A DNA stretch of 24,271 bases from a virus: IMG/VR virus record IMGVR_UViG_3300023174_000615, positions 1 to 24,271 of that record. One strand, given 5' to 3'. The translations under genes and the position numbers were made by a program. Shown piece after piece: positions 7,325-14,219 of this stretch. Position 1 is the stretch's first letter. Each line of letters opens with the position of its first letter. The notes beneath the pieces are model-generated. The model was given only the letters and a program-made list of their open reading frames with translations. It was not told the origin of the DNA and did no database searches.

Positions 7325-9604
7325 TTATCTCCGTTGTGTGGGCTGTCTACGACGCCCTTGTTCTGTAACAGCAAACATAAATTCAGGATCACTGGCCACT
7401 AGGCTGCGGAAACTTGAAGCATCTACTGCATTGATGTTGTAGGTGATCATGGTTGATCCACCCAGGGCATCATTGGGTATGACCCCTCTTCCACCAGCAC
7501 CTGTTAATATTTCTGGTCCGCGTTCACCCACCAGCACAGGTGAATTGGTTGGAATCATACCGCCTGAAGCAAATCCCAACAGACTCTTGGCACCTGAGAA
7601 CAAGTCACCAAGTATGCTGCCACCTCCTGTGGACCCACCACCAACCTTGAATGATTGTGCTAGCAGTTGTTGAATCTGGCTGCGAAGTATTTGTTCCACA
7701 ATTGAACTTATGAATGATCTGAATTCCAACTTGCCTGTCTTGGCAAAATTCACAATCATGTCTTCCATACCTTTGGTTGTGGTAGAAAATATGTTCCGGG
7801 CATAGTCTGCGGCATTGTAGGCAGCATCTGCATACTCGTTGAATGCCGCCTTCCATCCTTCAGCAAAGGTTCTTGACTGTTCTAGATTGGCCATTTGTGC
7901 TGATGCAATTTGATTATAGCGTTCAGCAATTTGTGCAAGTCCAGCAGCAAGTTCAGTGGCCTGTTGAGTTGTCAGATCCATATCAGCAAACTGTGCGGCA
8001 AAACTACGACTGGCCGACAATGCAGCCTTGCGGTTTTCTTCTTGAATCTGAGCCATTCCCTTGGCCAATGGACCCATTCCCTGTGTATTGGCAGCAAATG
8101 TTACTTCTTGCATGCGATCATTGGCTGTGACCAATTGCTCGGCCAGAACTGATTGTCTTTCCAACTGTCGGGTGATGGCTTCTAGTATGTTTTTACGATC
8201 TTGATCCAGGGCCGTATTCACCATCTGACGATTGATCACTTGTTGCACTTGTGCCACTTGCTTGTTGTATAACTCAGCATTGGCTTTGATCTGTGCATTG
8301 ATTGTGGGGATTAGATACGAGTCTTCAGCTTTGAGATCTCGTTTTTTCTTCAGTAACTGATCTTGAACATCAAGGAATTTTTGTGCAAGATCAAATAATG
8401 CCAATTGAATATTTTTTTCATCTTCAGTTTTACCAATAAGATCCGCCTCAACAAATGCACGAGCATTGCTCATACGGAATTGTTTTTCGTATTCGCTAGT
8501 GACATCACGAATGGCATTGATCTCTCGTGTTTGATTTTCAAGGTTAATCTTGCGTCGTGCAGCTTCTTCTTTTTTGAGTTTTTCAGCGGCTGCAAGGTCT
8601 TCCGCAGTAGGGCCGGCTGCAACATCTGGTTTGTCAGGTGATCTAAGACCAATAACCGCGGCTATTCCAGCACCCAGAGCTGCCACCAGGGCAACAGCAC
8701 CTCTAAGTCCCACCATAAACGGACTCATAGCAGTAAAAATACTTACAATTTTGGAGGAAGCATTTAGATAAGTGAATAGTCCAGTAATGGCTGTGACTGC
8801 TCGCCCTATTTGTCCAATGAATGCCACAATTGCAAGTCCGCCTGTGACAGCAAATGCAGTCACAATGGCCACAGTCAATACTTTTATAACTAGAACTAAA
8901 TTATCAATTTTGCTCTTGCCATCTTCCATGGCTCGGTTGAAATCATTCATGCGTTGGATTGGTCCAGAGAATGCTTCTAAAAATGCCAATTTCATTGTGC
9001 CGGCGGCAGTGGCCAAACCATCTTGTAATTCAGCGGCTCTTTTAACTGTGGCAGCATATGCATCCATTGTGCCTGCTGTGGTTCTTAATTTGTTAGCAAG
9101 TTCACCAGGATCTACTGTTCGAAAACTCTTGCCAAACTTGTCCATCATTGCGGCTGCACGCTCACTAGCATTTGGCAATGCCGCAATGCCTTCCAGTGTC
9201 TTGATCAATAAATCTCGTTCACTGAGAGCACCAAGGTCGCTGAGACTTACTCCTAGTTCTTGAAAACCATAAATGGCTTTCTGACTGCCTTGTGCTGCCT
9301 CATCAACACTTTGTGCAAACTTGGTAATGCCTGTGGCCATCTGATCAGCTTGTCCGCCAGATGTTTCAAGTGCTTTCTTGAACTCCAACAAGTTGCCTGT
9401 GGCGATACCACTGGCATTTGAAAGATCCTGCAGATCATCGGCCATTTGCAATGCCGAGCGACCTAGTGCGGCAAATCCCAAACCAGCAACCACACTTCGT
9501 AGTCCCAGCATGCGACGGGTCATACCATCAAGACTTGAACTTAGTTTGTCAAGACTTGCCTGACCCGTGACTCTAACATCAATGGTTGCATTGGTTGTGG
9601 CCAT
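7325..9604 (-). CDS. Tail tape measure protein
   Basis: 759 residues, the largest protein in the window. The N-terminus carries the typical ring-binding region (DKLSSSLDGMTRRMLGLRSV, GFAALGRSALQMADDLQDLS, GIATGNLLEFKKALE). Hydrophobic segments lie at about residues 234-280 and 286-320, followed by a long charged helical region (330-600). The C-terminus has the conserved tape-measure signature VLVGERGPEILTGAGGRGVI. Its role is to set tail length and to help DNA pass into the host. At about 0.15 nm per residue the tail would be near 110 nm. It starts at the ATG that overlaps the preceding TAA (TAATG). It follows the frameshifted chaperone gene, whose products coat the tape measure during tail assembly. 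Confidence 0.93.
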   Translation of the reverse strand: MATTNATIDVRVTGQASLDKLSSSLDGMTRRMLGLRSVVAGLGFAALGRSALQMADDLQDLSNASGIATGNLLEFKKALETSGGQADQMATGITKFAQSVDEAAQGSQKAIYGFQELGVSLSDLGALSERDLLIKTLEGIAALPNASERAAAMMDKFGKSFRTVDPGELANKLRTTAGTMDAYAATVKRAAELQDGLATAAGTMKLAFLEAFSGPIQRMNDFNRAMEDGKSKIDNLVLVIKVLTVAIVTAFAVTGGLAIVAFIGQIGRAVTAITGLFTYLNASSKIVSIFTAMSPFMVGLRGAVALVAALGAGIAAVIGLRSPDKPDVAAGPTAEDLAAAEKLKKEEAARRKINLENQTREINAIRDVTSEYEKQFRMSNARAFVEADLIGKTEDEKNIQLALFDLAQKFLDVQDQLLKKKRDLKAEDSYLIPTINAQIKANAELYNKQVAQVQQVINRQMVNTALDQDRKNILEAITRQLERQSVLAEQLVTANDRMQEVTFAANTQGMGPLAKGMAQIQEENRKAALSASRSFAAQFADMDLTTQQATELAAGLAQIAERYNQIASAQMANLEQSRTFAEGWKAAFNEYADAAYNAADYARNIFSTTTKGMEDMIVNFAKTGKLEFRSFISSIVEQILRSQIQQLLAQSFKVGGGSTGGGSILGDLFSGAKSLLGFASGGMIPTNSPVLVGERGPEILTGAGGRGVIPNDALGGSTMITYNINAVDASSFRSLVASDPEFMFAVTEQGRRRQPTQRR

Positions 9605-9909
9605 TATGGTGTGCTCCTAAATATGTGCGTGATTCGTCGCTGACTCCACTTGAGGAAAGGATCAGTCATGCCCCGGGGTGCTTGTGGAGAGTAACCATCA
9701 TCAAGTCGTTGTGCATAAGGATAGTCAGCACGAATTTCAGTTTTTTGACCATTCAATGCAGTGTGTCTACGGGCATTACCAGTGCGAACAGGTGTTAATT
9801 TTTTGAACTCAACTTCAGCATCTTGAGGATATGCAGCCAATTCTTTTTGAATTCTGGACAGCATGTTTTGCACATTATTTTGTCCAACGCGAATATCAAC
9901 TGATATCAT
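9604..9909 (-). CDS. Tail completion / neck protein (HK97 gp10-like)
   Basis: 101 residues. The pattern LTPVRTGNARRHTAL, then ADYPYAQRLDDGYSPQAPRGMTDPF is the core of HK97 gp10-type proteins: a (P)xRTGxAR entry, a YPYAxxLDxGxSxQAP turn and a final helix. These proteins join head and tail or complete the tail. The gene usually lies between the connector and the tail terminator; here it has moved to between the chaperone and the tape measure. The start overlaps the stop of the frameshift product (ATGA) and the stop overlaps the tape-measure ATG, so the three genes are translated as a chain. Confidence 0.75.
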   Translation of the reverse strand: MISVDIRVGQNNVQNMLSRIQKELAAYPQDAEVEFKKLTPVRTGNARRHTALNGQKTEIRADYPYAQRLDDGYSPQAPRGMTDPFLKWSQRRITHIFRSTP

Positions 9910-10175
9910 GATTTAGATCCTTTTACTGATTCGATCATTTGCAGCATGGTCTTTTCACTGAGCTTTTTGGCCAGGGGCTTGCCAGTGCGTTCAGATTCCA
10001 TTTTCTCATAATGATAATTTGACCACTTGGTAGAAATATCCAGCACATACAAATCAAATGTGGTAGCTCTGCCCAAAGCCTCACTGGGTAGGCATTGGTA
10101 TCTGTGTGCGAGGTTATCTAAAGTTATGATCATTTTAATTTCACCGCTTTCCCAGTCAGGATCCTCGCAGATTAC
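9906..10175 (-). CDS. Tail assembly chaperone, -1 frameshift extension (gpT-like part)
   Basis: This is the -1 frame continuation of the 98-residue chaperone. After the slippery GGGAAAG (10181-10175) a ribosome that slips back one base reads GTA ATC TGC GAG and stays open through 14 codons (VICEDPDWESGEIK) into the ORF starting MIITLDNLAHRYQC and ending at 9906. The fusion would be 98+89 = 187 residues. The internal ATG at 10133 has only a poor ribosome site, so a separate 75-residue protein is less likely. In lambda the equivalent gpGT binds both the tape measure and the major tail protein. The T part contains SEALGRATTFDLYVLDISTK and a Lys-rich C-terminus. The TGA overlaps the next start. 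Confidence 0.8.
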   Translation of the reverse strand, partial: VICEDPDWESGEIKMIITLDNLAHRYQCLPSEALGRATTFDLYVLDISTKWSNYHYEKMESERTGKPLAKKLSEKTMLQMIESVKGSKS

Positions 10176-10468
10176 TTTCCCAATGTTGTGGTAATACTAC
10201 CAATGGCAGCAATTAACACATGCGTTGGCAACATGGCACCATCAGTGACAATTTGTGAACCATCTTCATTGAGTATGAGTGTGCGAACAATATCAATCAT
10301 ACTGCCCACATCGCTCTCTTTGGCATTGGCCAGCTTCATAAACACATCAAGAGGCTGGCGATCCCAGGTCCAGAATTCTATTGCTTCGCCAAATTCTTTT
10401 ACCAGGTGCTCGTCATCTAGTGTGATTTTGATTAGTTGTGGCTTTGCAGCCAATTGATTTAATTTCAT
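10172..10468 (-). CDS. Tail assembly chaperone, gpG-like
   Basis: 98 residues, MKLNQLAAKPQLIKITLDDE ... FWTWDRQPLDVFMKLANAKE ... TLILNEDGSQIVTDGAMLP, ending TTTLGK. The pattern LDDEHLVKEFGEAIEFWTWD and the GAMLPTHVLIAAI helix are typical of tail assembly chaperones placed just ahead of the tape measure. The zero-frame TAA follows directly after the slippery heptamer GGGAAAG, which is the same heptamer used in lambda G/GT. Most ribosomes should make this short form, a few the 187-residue fusion. The start overlaps the TGA of the 57-residue coiled-coil gene (ATGA). Confidence 0.88.
   Translation of the reverse strand: MKLNQLAAKPQLIKITLDDEHLVKEFGEAIEFWTWDRQPLDVFMKLANAKESDVGSMIDIVRTLILNEDGSQIVTDGAMLPTHVLIAAIGSITTTLGK
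10175..10181 (-). promoter_or_regulatory. Programmed -1 frameshift slippery site GGGAAAG
   Basis: The zero-frame codons are TTG GGA AAG TAA, so the heptamer is in the correct G GGA AAG register (X XXY YYZ) and the stop codon is the next triplet. After a -1 slip the frame is open into the downstream ORF. A second GGGAAAG copy lies 26 bases downstream in the -1 frame and is not in a useful register. Confidence 0.85.
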
Positions 10469-10638
10469 TTGATCTCCTGTCTTTGAATCAGTTCATTCAG
10501 CACTGCCACTGTGAATTGCAAGCGGCTTTGTGCTTTTTCTATATCGCCTCGGGCACAACGCAGTTCATTAGTGGCCTTGGCGATCTCTGCCAGTAAACTT
10601 CTCAGCAGATCTTCGCTTGTCTTTGAATCTATTGTCAT
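10465..10638 (-). CDS. Small coiled-coil protein ahead of tail chaperone (57 aa)
   Basis: A short ORF beginning MTIDSKTSEDLLRSLLAEIA and ending QRQEIK, with an AAGGA ribosome site 7 bases before ATG. Its TGA overlaps the chaperone ATG. The whole sequence is helical with heptad-like Leu/Ile spacing (LLRSLLAEIAKATNELRCAR, then IEKAQSRLQFTVAVLNELI), so a dimeric coiled coil is likely. No family is recognised. It is the first gene after the terminator at 10676-10703. It may serve tail assembly or only translational coupling of the chaperone. Confidence 0.65.
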   Translation of the reverse strand: MTIDSKTSEDLLRSLLAEIAKATNELRCARGDIEKAQSRLQFTVAVLNELIQRQEIK

Positions 10639-10675
10639 CTGTGAATCCTTGTGAACACATATTTAGTCAGTCATA

Positions 10676-10703
10676 AAAAAAGGCCCGGTTAAGGGCCTTT
10701 TTT
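10676..10703 (-). terminator. Intrinsic terminator after the major tail protein gene
   Basis: A perfect stem (AAAAAAGGCCC with GGGCCTTTTTT, loop of six bases) with T-runs in both orientations. It lies 16 bases after the stop of the major tail protein gene, so on the minus strand it would end most transcripts that carry the coat and major tail genes and let only a fraction continue into the chaperone, tape measure and tip genes. This matches the much smaller number of copies of those proteins in a virion. Confidence 0.92.
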
Positions 10704-10719
10704 CTAGTGCTGAATTAAA

Positions 10720-11223
10720 TCAGGCAGCACTTGGTGCAGTGTTGGTAACCACAGTGTAGTCACCTGTCACAGTGATTGTGATTGGGCTCACAAACACAGG
10801 TGAATCTGCTGAAGTGGCAGGTGCCAAGCCAGTAATATAACCTTGACAAGTCATTGTTACATTGCTGTTGGCATTGCCAGACTCTGGACCCATGAAGATT
10901 CTAACATTGCAGAGATCTTTATTGCGGCTGAGTCCGAACACACCTTGTGATGCTGCATTAGCACCTTGTGCCGCAGTGACATTGGCACCAAAGAATGATG
11001 TTTTGTCAAGAACCAGGTTCATTGACACATCATTGGTTGCTGTGGTTGGCACTTGCTTTTTGCTGCCAGCGTCAAGTTGTGTCCAGGTGAACACATCCGT
11101 AGCAGCGTTGATCGTGATGTCTGTTAGTGCAGGCACCACTAGGTTGCCAGTTGCTGTGCCGTTGGTCTGTAACCAAACTTGCACATTACCGGCAGTTCCT
11201 GGGGCTGGGTAGATATAAGCCAT
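10720..11223 (-). CDS. Major tail protein
   Basis: 167 residues beginning MAYIYPAPGTAGNVQVWLQT, with an AAGGAAAAAG ribosome site. The composition (Thr, Val, Ala, Asn, Gly; few charges) and the pattern LVVPALTDITINAATDVFTW, SMNLVLDKTSFFGAN, VRIFMGPES and a C-terminal beta section VFVSPITITVTGDYTVV fit the tail-tube beta-sandwich. Position between tail terminator and chaperone is canonical for the tube subunit of siphoviruses. A strong terminator follows directly, consistent with very high expression. No added Ig-like C-terminal domain is seen. Confidence 0.85.
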   Translation of the reverse strand: MAYIYPAPGTAGNVQVWLQTNGTATGNLVVPALTDITINAATDVFTWTQLDAGSKKQVPTTATNDVSMNLVLDKTSFFGANVTAAQGANAASQGVFGLSRNKDLCNVRIFMGPESGNANSNVTMTCQGYITGLAPATSADSPVFVSPITITVTGDYTVVTNTAPSAA

Positions 11224-11238
11224 TTTGCTTTTTCCTTA

Positions 11239-11640
11239 TTATGAATTTACAATCAGCTGTCTAAAGCTGAAATCAAACTGTGTTACCTGGGCATCACCAA
11301 TGAACTCCGTTGACACTTGAGTTGCTCGTTGGGTTACACCGGTAATGTCGGTGTCAAGTCTGGCATTCTGAAATGTTGAGACCATGGTAGCATAGTTTGA
11401 GGGTTGGTTTTTGGCATCTGTTGTGATAAAGGTGCGAACAGTTGTGATTTCATTCACAATGCCCACACCATTAAGCACATCGATGAGAGGTTCTTGTGCA
11501 ATTTGATCCGAATCAACATAGATGTATTTGAAGTTCTTCAAGTATAACGGATTGCCCTGGGTATCCCACGGCAGTTCCTGTGTCAATGTGTAACCACTGA
11601 CCTTGTTGGCTTTGAAATAATCAAGTATCTGTGTTCTCAT
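11239..11640 (-). CDS. Tail terminator / tail completion protein (133 aa)
   Basis: The chosen start is the ATG at 11640, which overlaps the TGA of the connector gene (ATGA) and has GGAGAG ahead of it; an in-frame ATG at 11661 is inside the connector gene and is unlikely. The protein (MRTQILDYFKANKV ... VRTFITTDAKNQPSNYATMV ... FSFRQLIVNS) fits the alpha/beta fold of the gpU-like terminator group: N-terminal helix, central strands and a closing strand F.FRQL. Its role is to cap the tail tube at the neck. Family assignment is by position (before the major tail protein) and pattern. Confidence 0.7.
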   Translation of the reverse strand: MRTQILDYFKANKVSGYTLTQELPWDTQGNPLYLKNFKYIYVDSDQIAQEPLIDVLNGVGIVNEITTVRTFITTDAKNQPSNYATMVSTFQNARLDTDITGVTQRATQVSTEFIGDAQVTQFDFSFRQLIVNS

Positions 11641-12155
11641 CTCACTCTCCGTAGATTCCACACACCCGGCTGTTTGTCAGCTGAGTCTATGGTGGCTGAA
11701 TTGTCAAAGTTATACCAATCGCCTGCAGTGATCAGTTCACCAAACAACAGATCATATTTCTGTTGATAGTAAGCCATCTTGCGACGCTCTGCTGAGTCTT
11801 CATTGGAGAAGTCAGCAATGTAGGGAAGAATGTAATTGTATAGGCCATAGTAGCAACACAGATCTGTGAAGTCGTCCTCACGAGCCTGAATCTTTGTGGG
11901 ATCCAGGGGCGGGACATCAGCCACAGTGTTGATCTGGACGGCTCCAGACCCTGTGTTACGGGCAATAAAATAACTTCTCCACCAATCAGTAGATCTCAAC
12001 AGTTCTAGTATTCTAGTTGTAGAGCGGATAAGTTGATCCTGAATGTAATTTGCGTCAAGGCCTTCATTTTGCTCGAACAAACGAGCATCCAAAGCATCAA
12101 GGTCTTCACTTGTGGCGAAGCTTAATACTGTGTTATTGAATGAGATGAAAGCCAT
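11637..12155 (-). CDS. Head-tail connector / head completion protein (172 aa)
   Basis: 172 residues following the coat protein gene. The mainly helical sequence (ATSEDLDALDARLFEQNEGL, YIQDQLIRSTTRILELLRST, DDFTDLCCYYGLYNYILPYI, MAYYQQKYDLLFGELI) resembles adaptor proteins of the HK97 gp6 / SPP1 gp15 type that bind below the portal. No catalytic motif is present. It starts at the ATG at 12155, 15 bases after the coat protein stop, with a weak ribosome site GGAACTTGACATC. Confidence 0.7.
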   Translation of the reverse strand: MAFISFNNTVLSFATSEDLDALDARLFEQNEGLDANYIQDQLIRSTTRILELLRSTDWWRSYFIARNTGSGAVQINTVADVPPLDPTKIQAREDDFTDLCCYYGLYNYILPYIADFSNEDSAERRKMAYYQQKYDLLFGELITAGDWYNFDNSATIDSADKQPGVWNLRRVR

Positions 12156-12170
12156 GATGTCAAGTTCCGA

Positions 12171-13028
12171 TCAAGGATTGATACTGGAGTTGTTGTTCAA
12201 TGCACGACCATAATTGGTCTGTAGCAACCCTGTGCCATAATAAGCAGAACACACAATGTCATCACCAAGGAAAGCAGCTCTACGCTGTGTTTCAATTGCG
12301 ATATCACCAATCATACCAAGACCCATAGCATCACGCTGGAAAATAGCACCCAGGTAGTTGCCTGCACTACCAGAGTTGGCAATGTTGCTGGTTTGATACA
12401 CAGGAATTCCTGCCAGCATACCAATAAAGCCTGTTCTCATGGCTTCATTTGCATTGTCACCATAAGCACCTGCTGTGAATGGAGTGTTGCCTTGTGTGGT
12501 CAATGCTGACTTCAAGTCATACGCAATTTCAGGATGAATCACGCAGACCATGCCTTCCATTGGCACAGCATCAGCTTGCAGTTTGGCAACTGCTGTGAAG
12601 ATTTGTGCGGCTGTGATAACAGTTGTGCCAGCAGTGGGTGCTGTGAAGCTTGAGAACAGGGCTGTCAAGTCTGTGTCCATCTTCCTGGCCACGGCCTCGC
12701 CAAAAAGTTTTCCCAAATCAGCAACCACATTTGAAGCGGCTGACACACGGGCTAGGTCTGTTAACAATGTGCGGATAGCAACAGGACGAACTGTGAGTTG
12801 TGCTGTGCTGGTTGACACTGGTGTGTTATCTACTTCATTGCCTTCTGTGACAACGGCTGCTGTTTGGATTGGGTAAATTGGCACATTGACATTTTTACCT
12901 GAGCCTGCTGGCAGAGTGTAGTTTTTTACCAAGCCACGCATGATTGAACGCTCTGATGCGACGAACATTGCTTCTTGGATGATCTCTGGTAAGAGGTCGT
13001 TTAGTGTTGTTGTGGTTGAACCGGCCAT
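12171..13028 (-). CDS. Major capsid protein (HK97-fold)
   Basis: 285 residues starting MAGSTTTTLNDLLPEIIQEA with AAGGAAAATATATT ahead. Characteristic stretches: FVASERSIMRGLVKNYTLPA (N-arm), NVNVPIYPIQTAAVVTEGNE (E-loop start), VRPVAIRTLLTDLARVSAAS, LFGEAVARKMDTDLTALFSS (spine helix region), MVCVIHPEIAYDLKSAL, MLAGIPVYQTSNIA and a C-terminal AYYGTGLLQTNYGRAL. These fit the HK97 fold coat proteins of phages that use a separate scaffold rather than a fused delta domain. No prohead protease gene is seen, which agrees with a non-cleaved coat. It follows the scaffold gene by 19 bases. Confidence 0.92.
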   Translation of the reverse strand: MAGSTTTTLNDLLPEIIQEAMFVASERSIMRGLVKNYTLPAGSGKNVNVPIYPIQTAAVVTEGNEVDNTPVSTSTAQLTVRPVAIRTLLTDLARVSAASNVVADLGKLFGEAVARKMDTDLTALFSSFTAPTAGTTVITAAQIFTAVAKLQADAVPMEGMVCVIHPEIAYDLKSALTTQGNTPFTAGAYGDNANEAMRTGFIGMLAGIPVYQTSNIANSGSAGNYLGAIFQRDAMGLGMIGDIAIETQRRAAFLGDDIVCSAYYGTGLLQTNYGRALNNNSSINP

Positions 13029-13047
13029 AATATATTTTCCTTAAATT

Positions 13048-13728
13048 TTAGGCTATACCAGAAGTCTTACGGTATTCCGCATAGAGCTTCCGATGTTCTG
13101 GATTTTTCATATCCAGTTTGGTGATATCGACCTTGTTGCTTGTGCCGCCTCTACCCACATTTGACTGTGTGTTTGTGGTAGCAGGTGCAGCCGAAACAAA
13201 ATGCGGATTGGAATCTAAGAATTCTCGCACTAGGTCATCAACTGCAAGTGGTGCTCCTGAGTCCGTGTAACGAACAGCACCCTTGGCATCAACAATCTCT
13301 ACATCACCTTCTGAGTTGAGTCTAAGGTTGGGCTGTAGTAAACTACGCACTTGATCTGGATTCACAGCACGATACTTTGCGGCAGCATTCAACACCGGAG
13401 TGTTGACCTTATACTCTTTGATGATTAAATCTCTTTTGGAGATCTCAGCATCTTTTTTAGCAGCCATTTCTTGTAGGGTTTTTTCAAACTCACCACGCTT
13501 GAGTTGTTGTTCCTGTGCTCGCTTTTCAGCGTCGGTCTTTAACACACGCAGTTGATCTGGATCACCTAGGTCTTCATAGGGTTTCAACAATTTCTTTTCC
13601 AATGACCCTTTCATGCGGGCCATCATGTTGTCTACCTCTTGTTGACTGTAAGTCTTGGTTGCTGTAGCCTGATTTTCAGATGTGTCTGCGGCACCAGTTG
13701 CCTCATTTGCCAATGTATTGTCTGACAT
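13048..13728 (-). CDS. Capsid scaffolding protein
   Basis: 226 residues, charged and helical. There is an acidic, disordered N-terminus (MSDNTLANEATGAADTSENQ), an entry helix YSQQEVDNMMARMKGSLEKK, a long coiled coil (residues about 60-105, KRAQEQQLKRGEFEKTLQEM), then PDQVRSLLQPNLRLNSEGDV and a Gly/Asn/Ser linker before a C-terminal helix DMKNPEHRKLYAEYRKTSG. The last helix is the usual coat-binding part. Location directly before the coat gene supports the role: it guides prohead assembly and then leaves. The ATG follows AAAGGCG. A possible promoter lies upstream (13771-13798). Confidence 0.87.
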   Translation of the reverse strand: MSDNTLANEATGAADTSENQATATKTYSQQEVDNMMARMKGSLEKKLLKPYEDLGDPDQLRVLKTDAEKRAQEQQLKRGEFEKTLQEMAAKKDAEISKRDLIIKEYKVNTPVLNAAAKYRAVNPDQVRSLLQPNLRLNSEGDVEIVDAKGAVRYTDSGAPLAVDDLVREFLDSNPHFVSAAPATTNTQSNVGRGGTSNKVDITKLDMKNPEHRKLYAEYRKTSGIA

Positions 13729-13770
13729 CGTTGCATCGCCTTTTCATAAAAGTTAGTAGTATATTTATAG

Positions 13771-13798
13771 ATTATACAAAATCTTCAGTCATTAACGA
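13771..13798 (-). promoter_or_regulatory. Candidate promoter ahead of scaffold and coat genes
   Basis: A minus-strand TATAAT (13776-13771) lies 16 bases from a poor -35 (TCGTTA). About 40 bases downstream is the start of the scaffold gene. It would raise expression of scaffold, coat and major tail genes. The -35 is weak, so this is a tentative call. Confidence 0.35.
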
Positions 13799-13872
13799 CT
13801 GGGTTTGATAGGTTTTGGCCGCTTTCGGTTCCGTTCAGTGCGTGATCCGCGAGCAGGCAAAGGTCTTGTCAT
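13792..13872 (-). CDS. Tiny basic peptide gene (26 aa)
   Basis: ATG overlaps the TGA of the previous gene (ATGA). The reading is MTRPLPARGSRTERNRKRPK plus PIKPSR: 26 residues with 11 Arg/Lys and four Pro. It could be a nucleic-acid- or portal-binding peptide, or a chance ORF in a gap. Coupling and extreme charge favour a real gene, but the length makes this uncertain. Confidence 0.4.
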   Translation of the reverse strand: MTRPLPARGSRTERNRKRPKPIKPSR

Positions 13873-14021
13873 TTCTTCTTCTCCGCCCGGTATCCAGCCG
13901 CATAGGCAGCTCGGCCTTGTAGTGTGGCTTTGGCTTCAGCACCTGGACCAAAATAAACATGACCTTGATCTCCCCAACGAAAGCCTATCTTGCCATCTTG
14001 AATAACCTTGCGAACTGGCAT
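13869..14021 (-). CDS. Small conserved-type head-region protein (50 aa)
   Basis: MPVRKVIQDGKIGFRWGDQG, HVYFGPGAEAKATLQGRAAY and a Lys-rich end AAGYRAEKKK. The layout (K-x-G-x-RWG, then a GxAEAKA.QGRAAYAAGYR helix) matches small proteins often seen next to portal genes in aquatic phages, whose function is not known. ATG is two bases after the upstream stop; the stop overlaps the next ATG. Confidence 0.65.
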   Translation of the reverse strand: MPVRKVIQDGKIGFRWGDQGHVYFGPGAEAKATLQGRAAYAAGYRAEKKK

Positions 14022-14023
14022 GA

Positions 14024-14218
14024 TTATTTCTTCTTCTGTGTGTATTTGCGAACAATGGCAGGTTTATCTGCTTTGATGGCAGCGTCTCTTGCTACATTGA
14101 GAGCAATGGCAATGTTCTGTGCCTGACTTTGCTTGGGATATTTTTTCATCTCATAAGCAATGTTCTTGCCCACAGATGTTTCACTGTAGCCTCTAATGAT
14201 TTTGGTTTGTTTGGCCAT
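14024..14218 (-). CDS. Small head-region protein, DUF6496-like (64 aa)
   Basis: MAKQTKIIRGYSETSVGKNI, then KKYPKQSQAQNIAIALNVARD and AADKPAIVRKYTQKKK-like basic tail. The QAQNIAIALNVARDAA helix resembles the QAIAIAL.EARKA core of DUF6496 proteins found beside portal genes in many phages. It is basic and lacks a known activity. The gene lies one base after the portal stop, with GGAGCATAAT as ribosome site. The DUF link is from memory of the pattern only. Confidence 0.65.
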   Translation of the reverse strand: MAKQTKIIRGYSETSVGKNIAYEMKKYPKQSQAQNIAIALNVARDAAIKADKPAIVRKYTQKKK

Positions 14219-14219
14219 A

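Noticed and set aside
9906-10133. Separate 75-residue gene starting MIITLDNLAHRY
   Set aside because: Weak ribosome site, and the upstream frame joins it through a correctly placed GGGAAAG site; treated as the frameshift extension.
13762-13769. TATAAATA on the minus strand (also at 22988-22995), like a T4 late promoter
   Set aside because: Two hits are near chance in an AT-rich 24 kb window and no T4-type late sigma factor is present.
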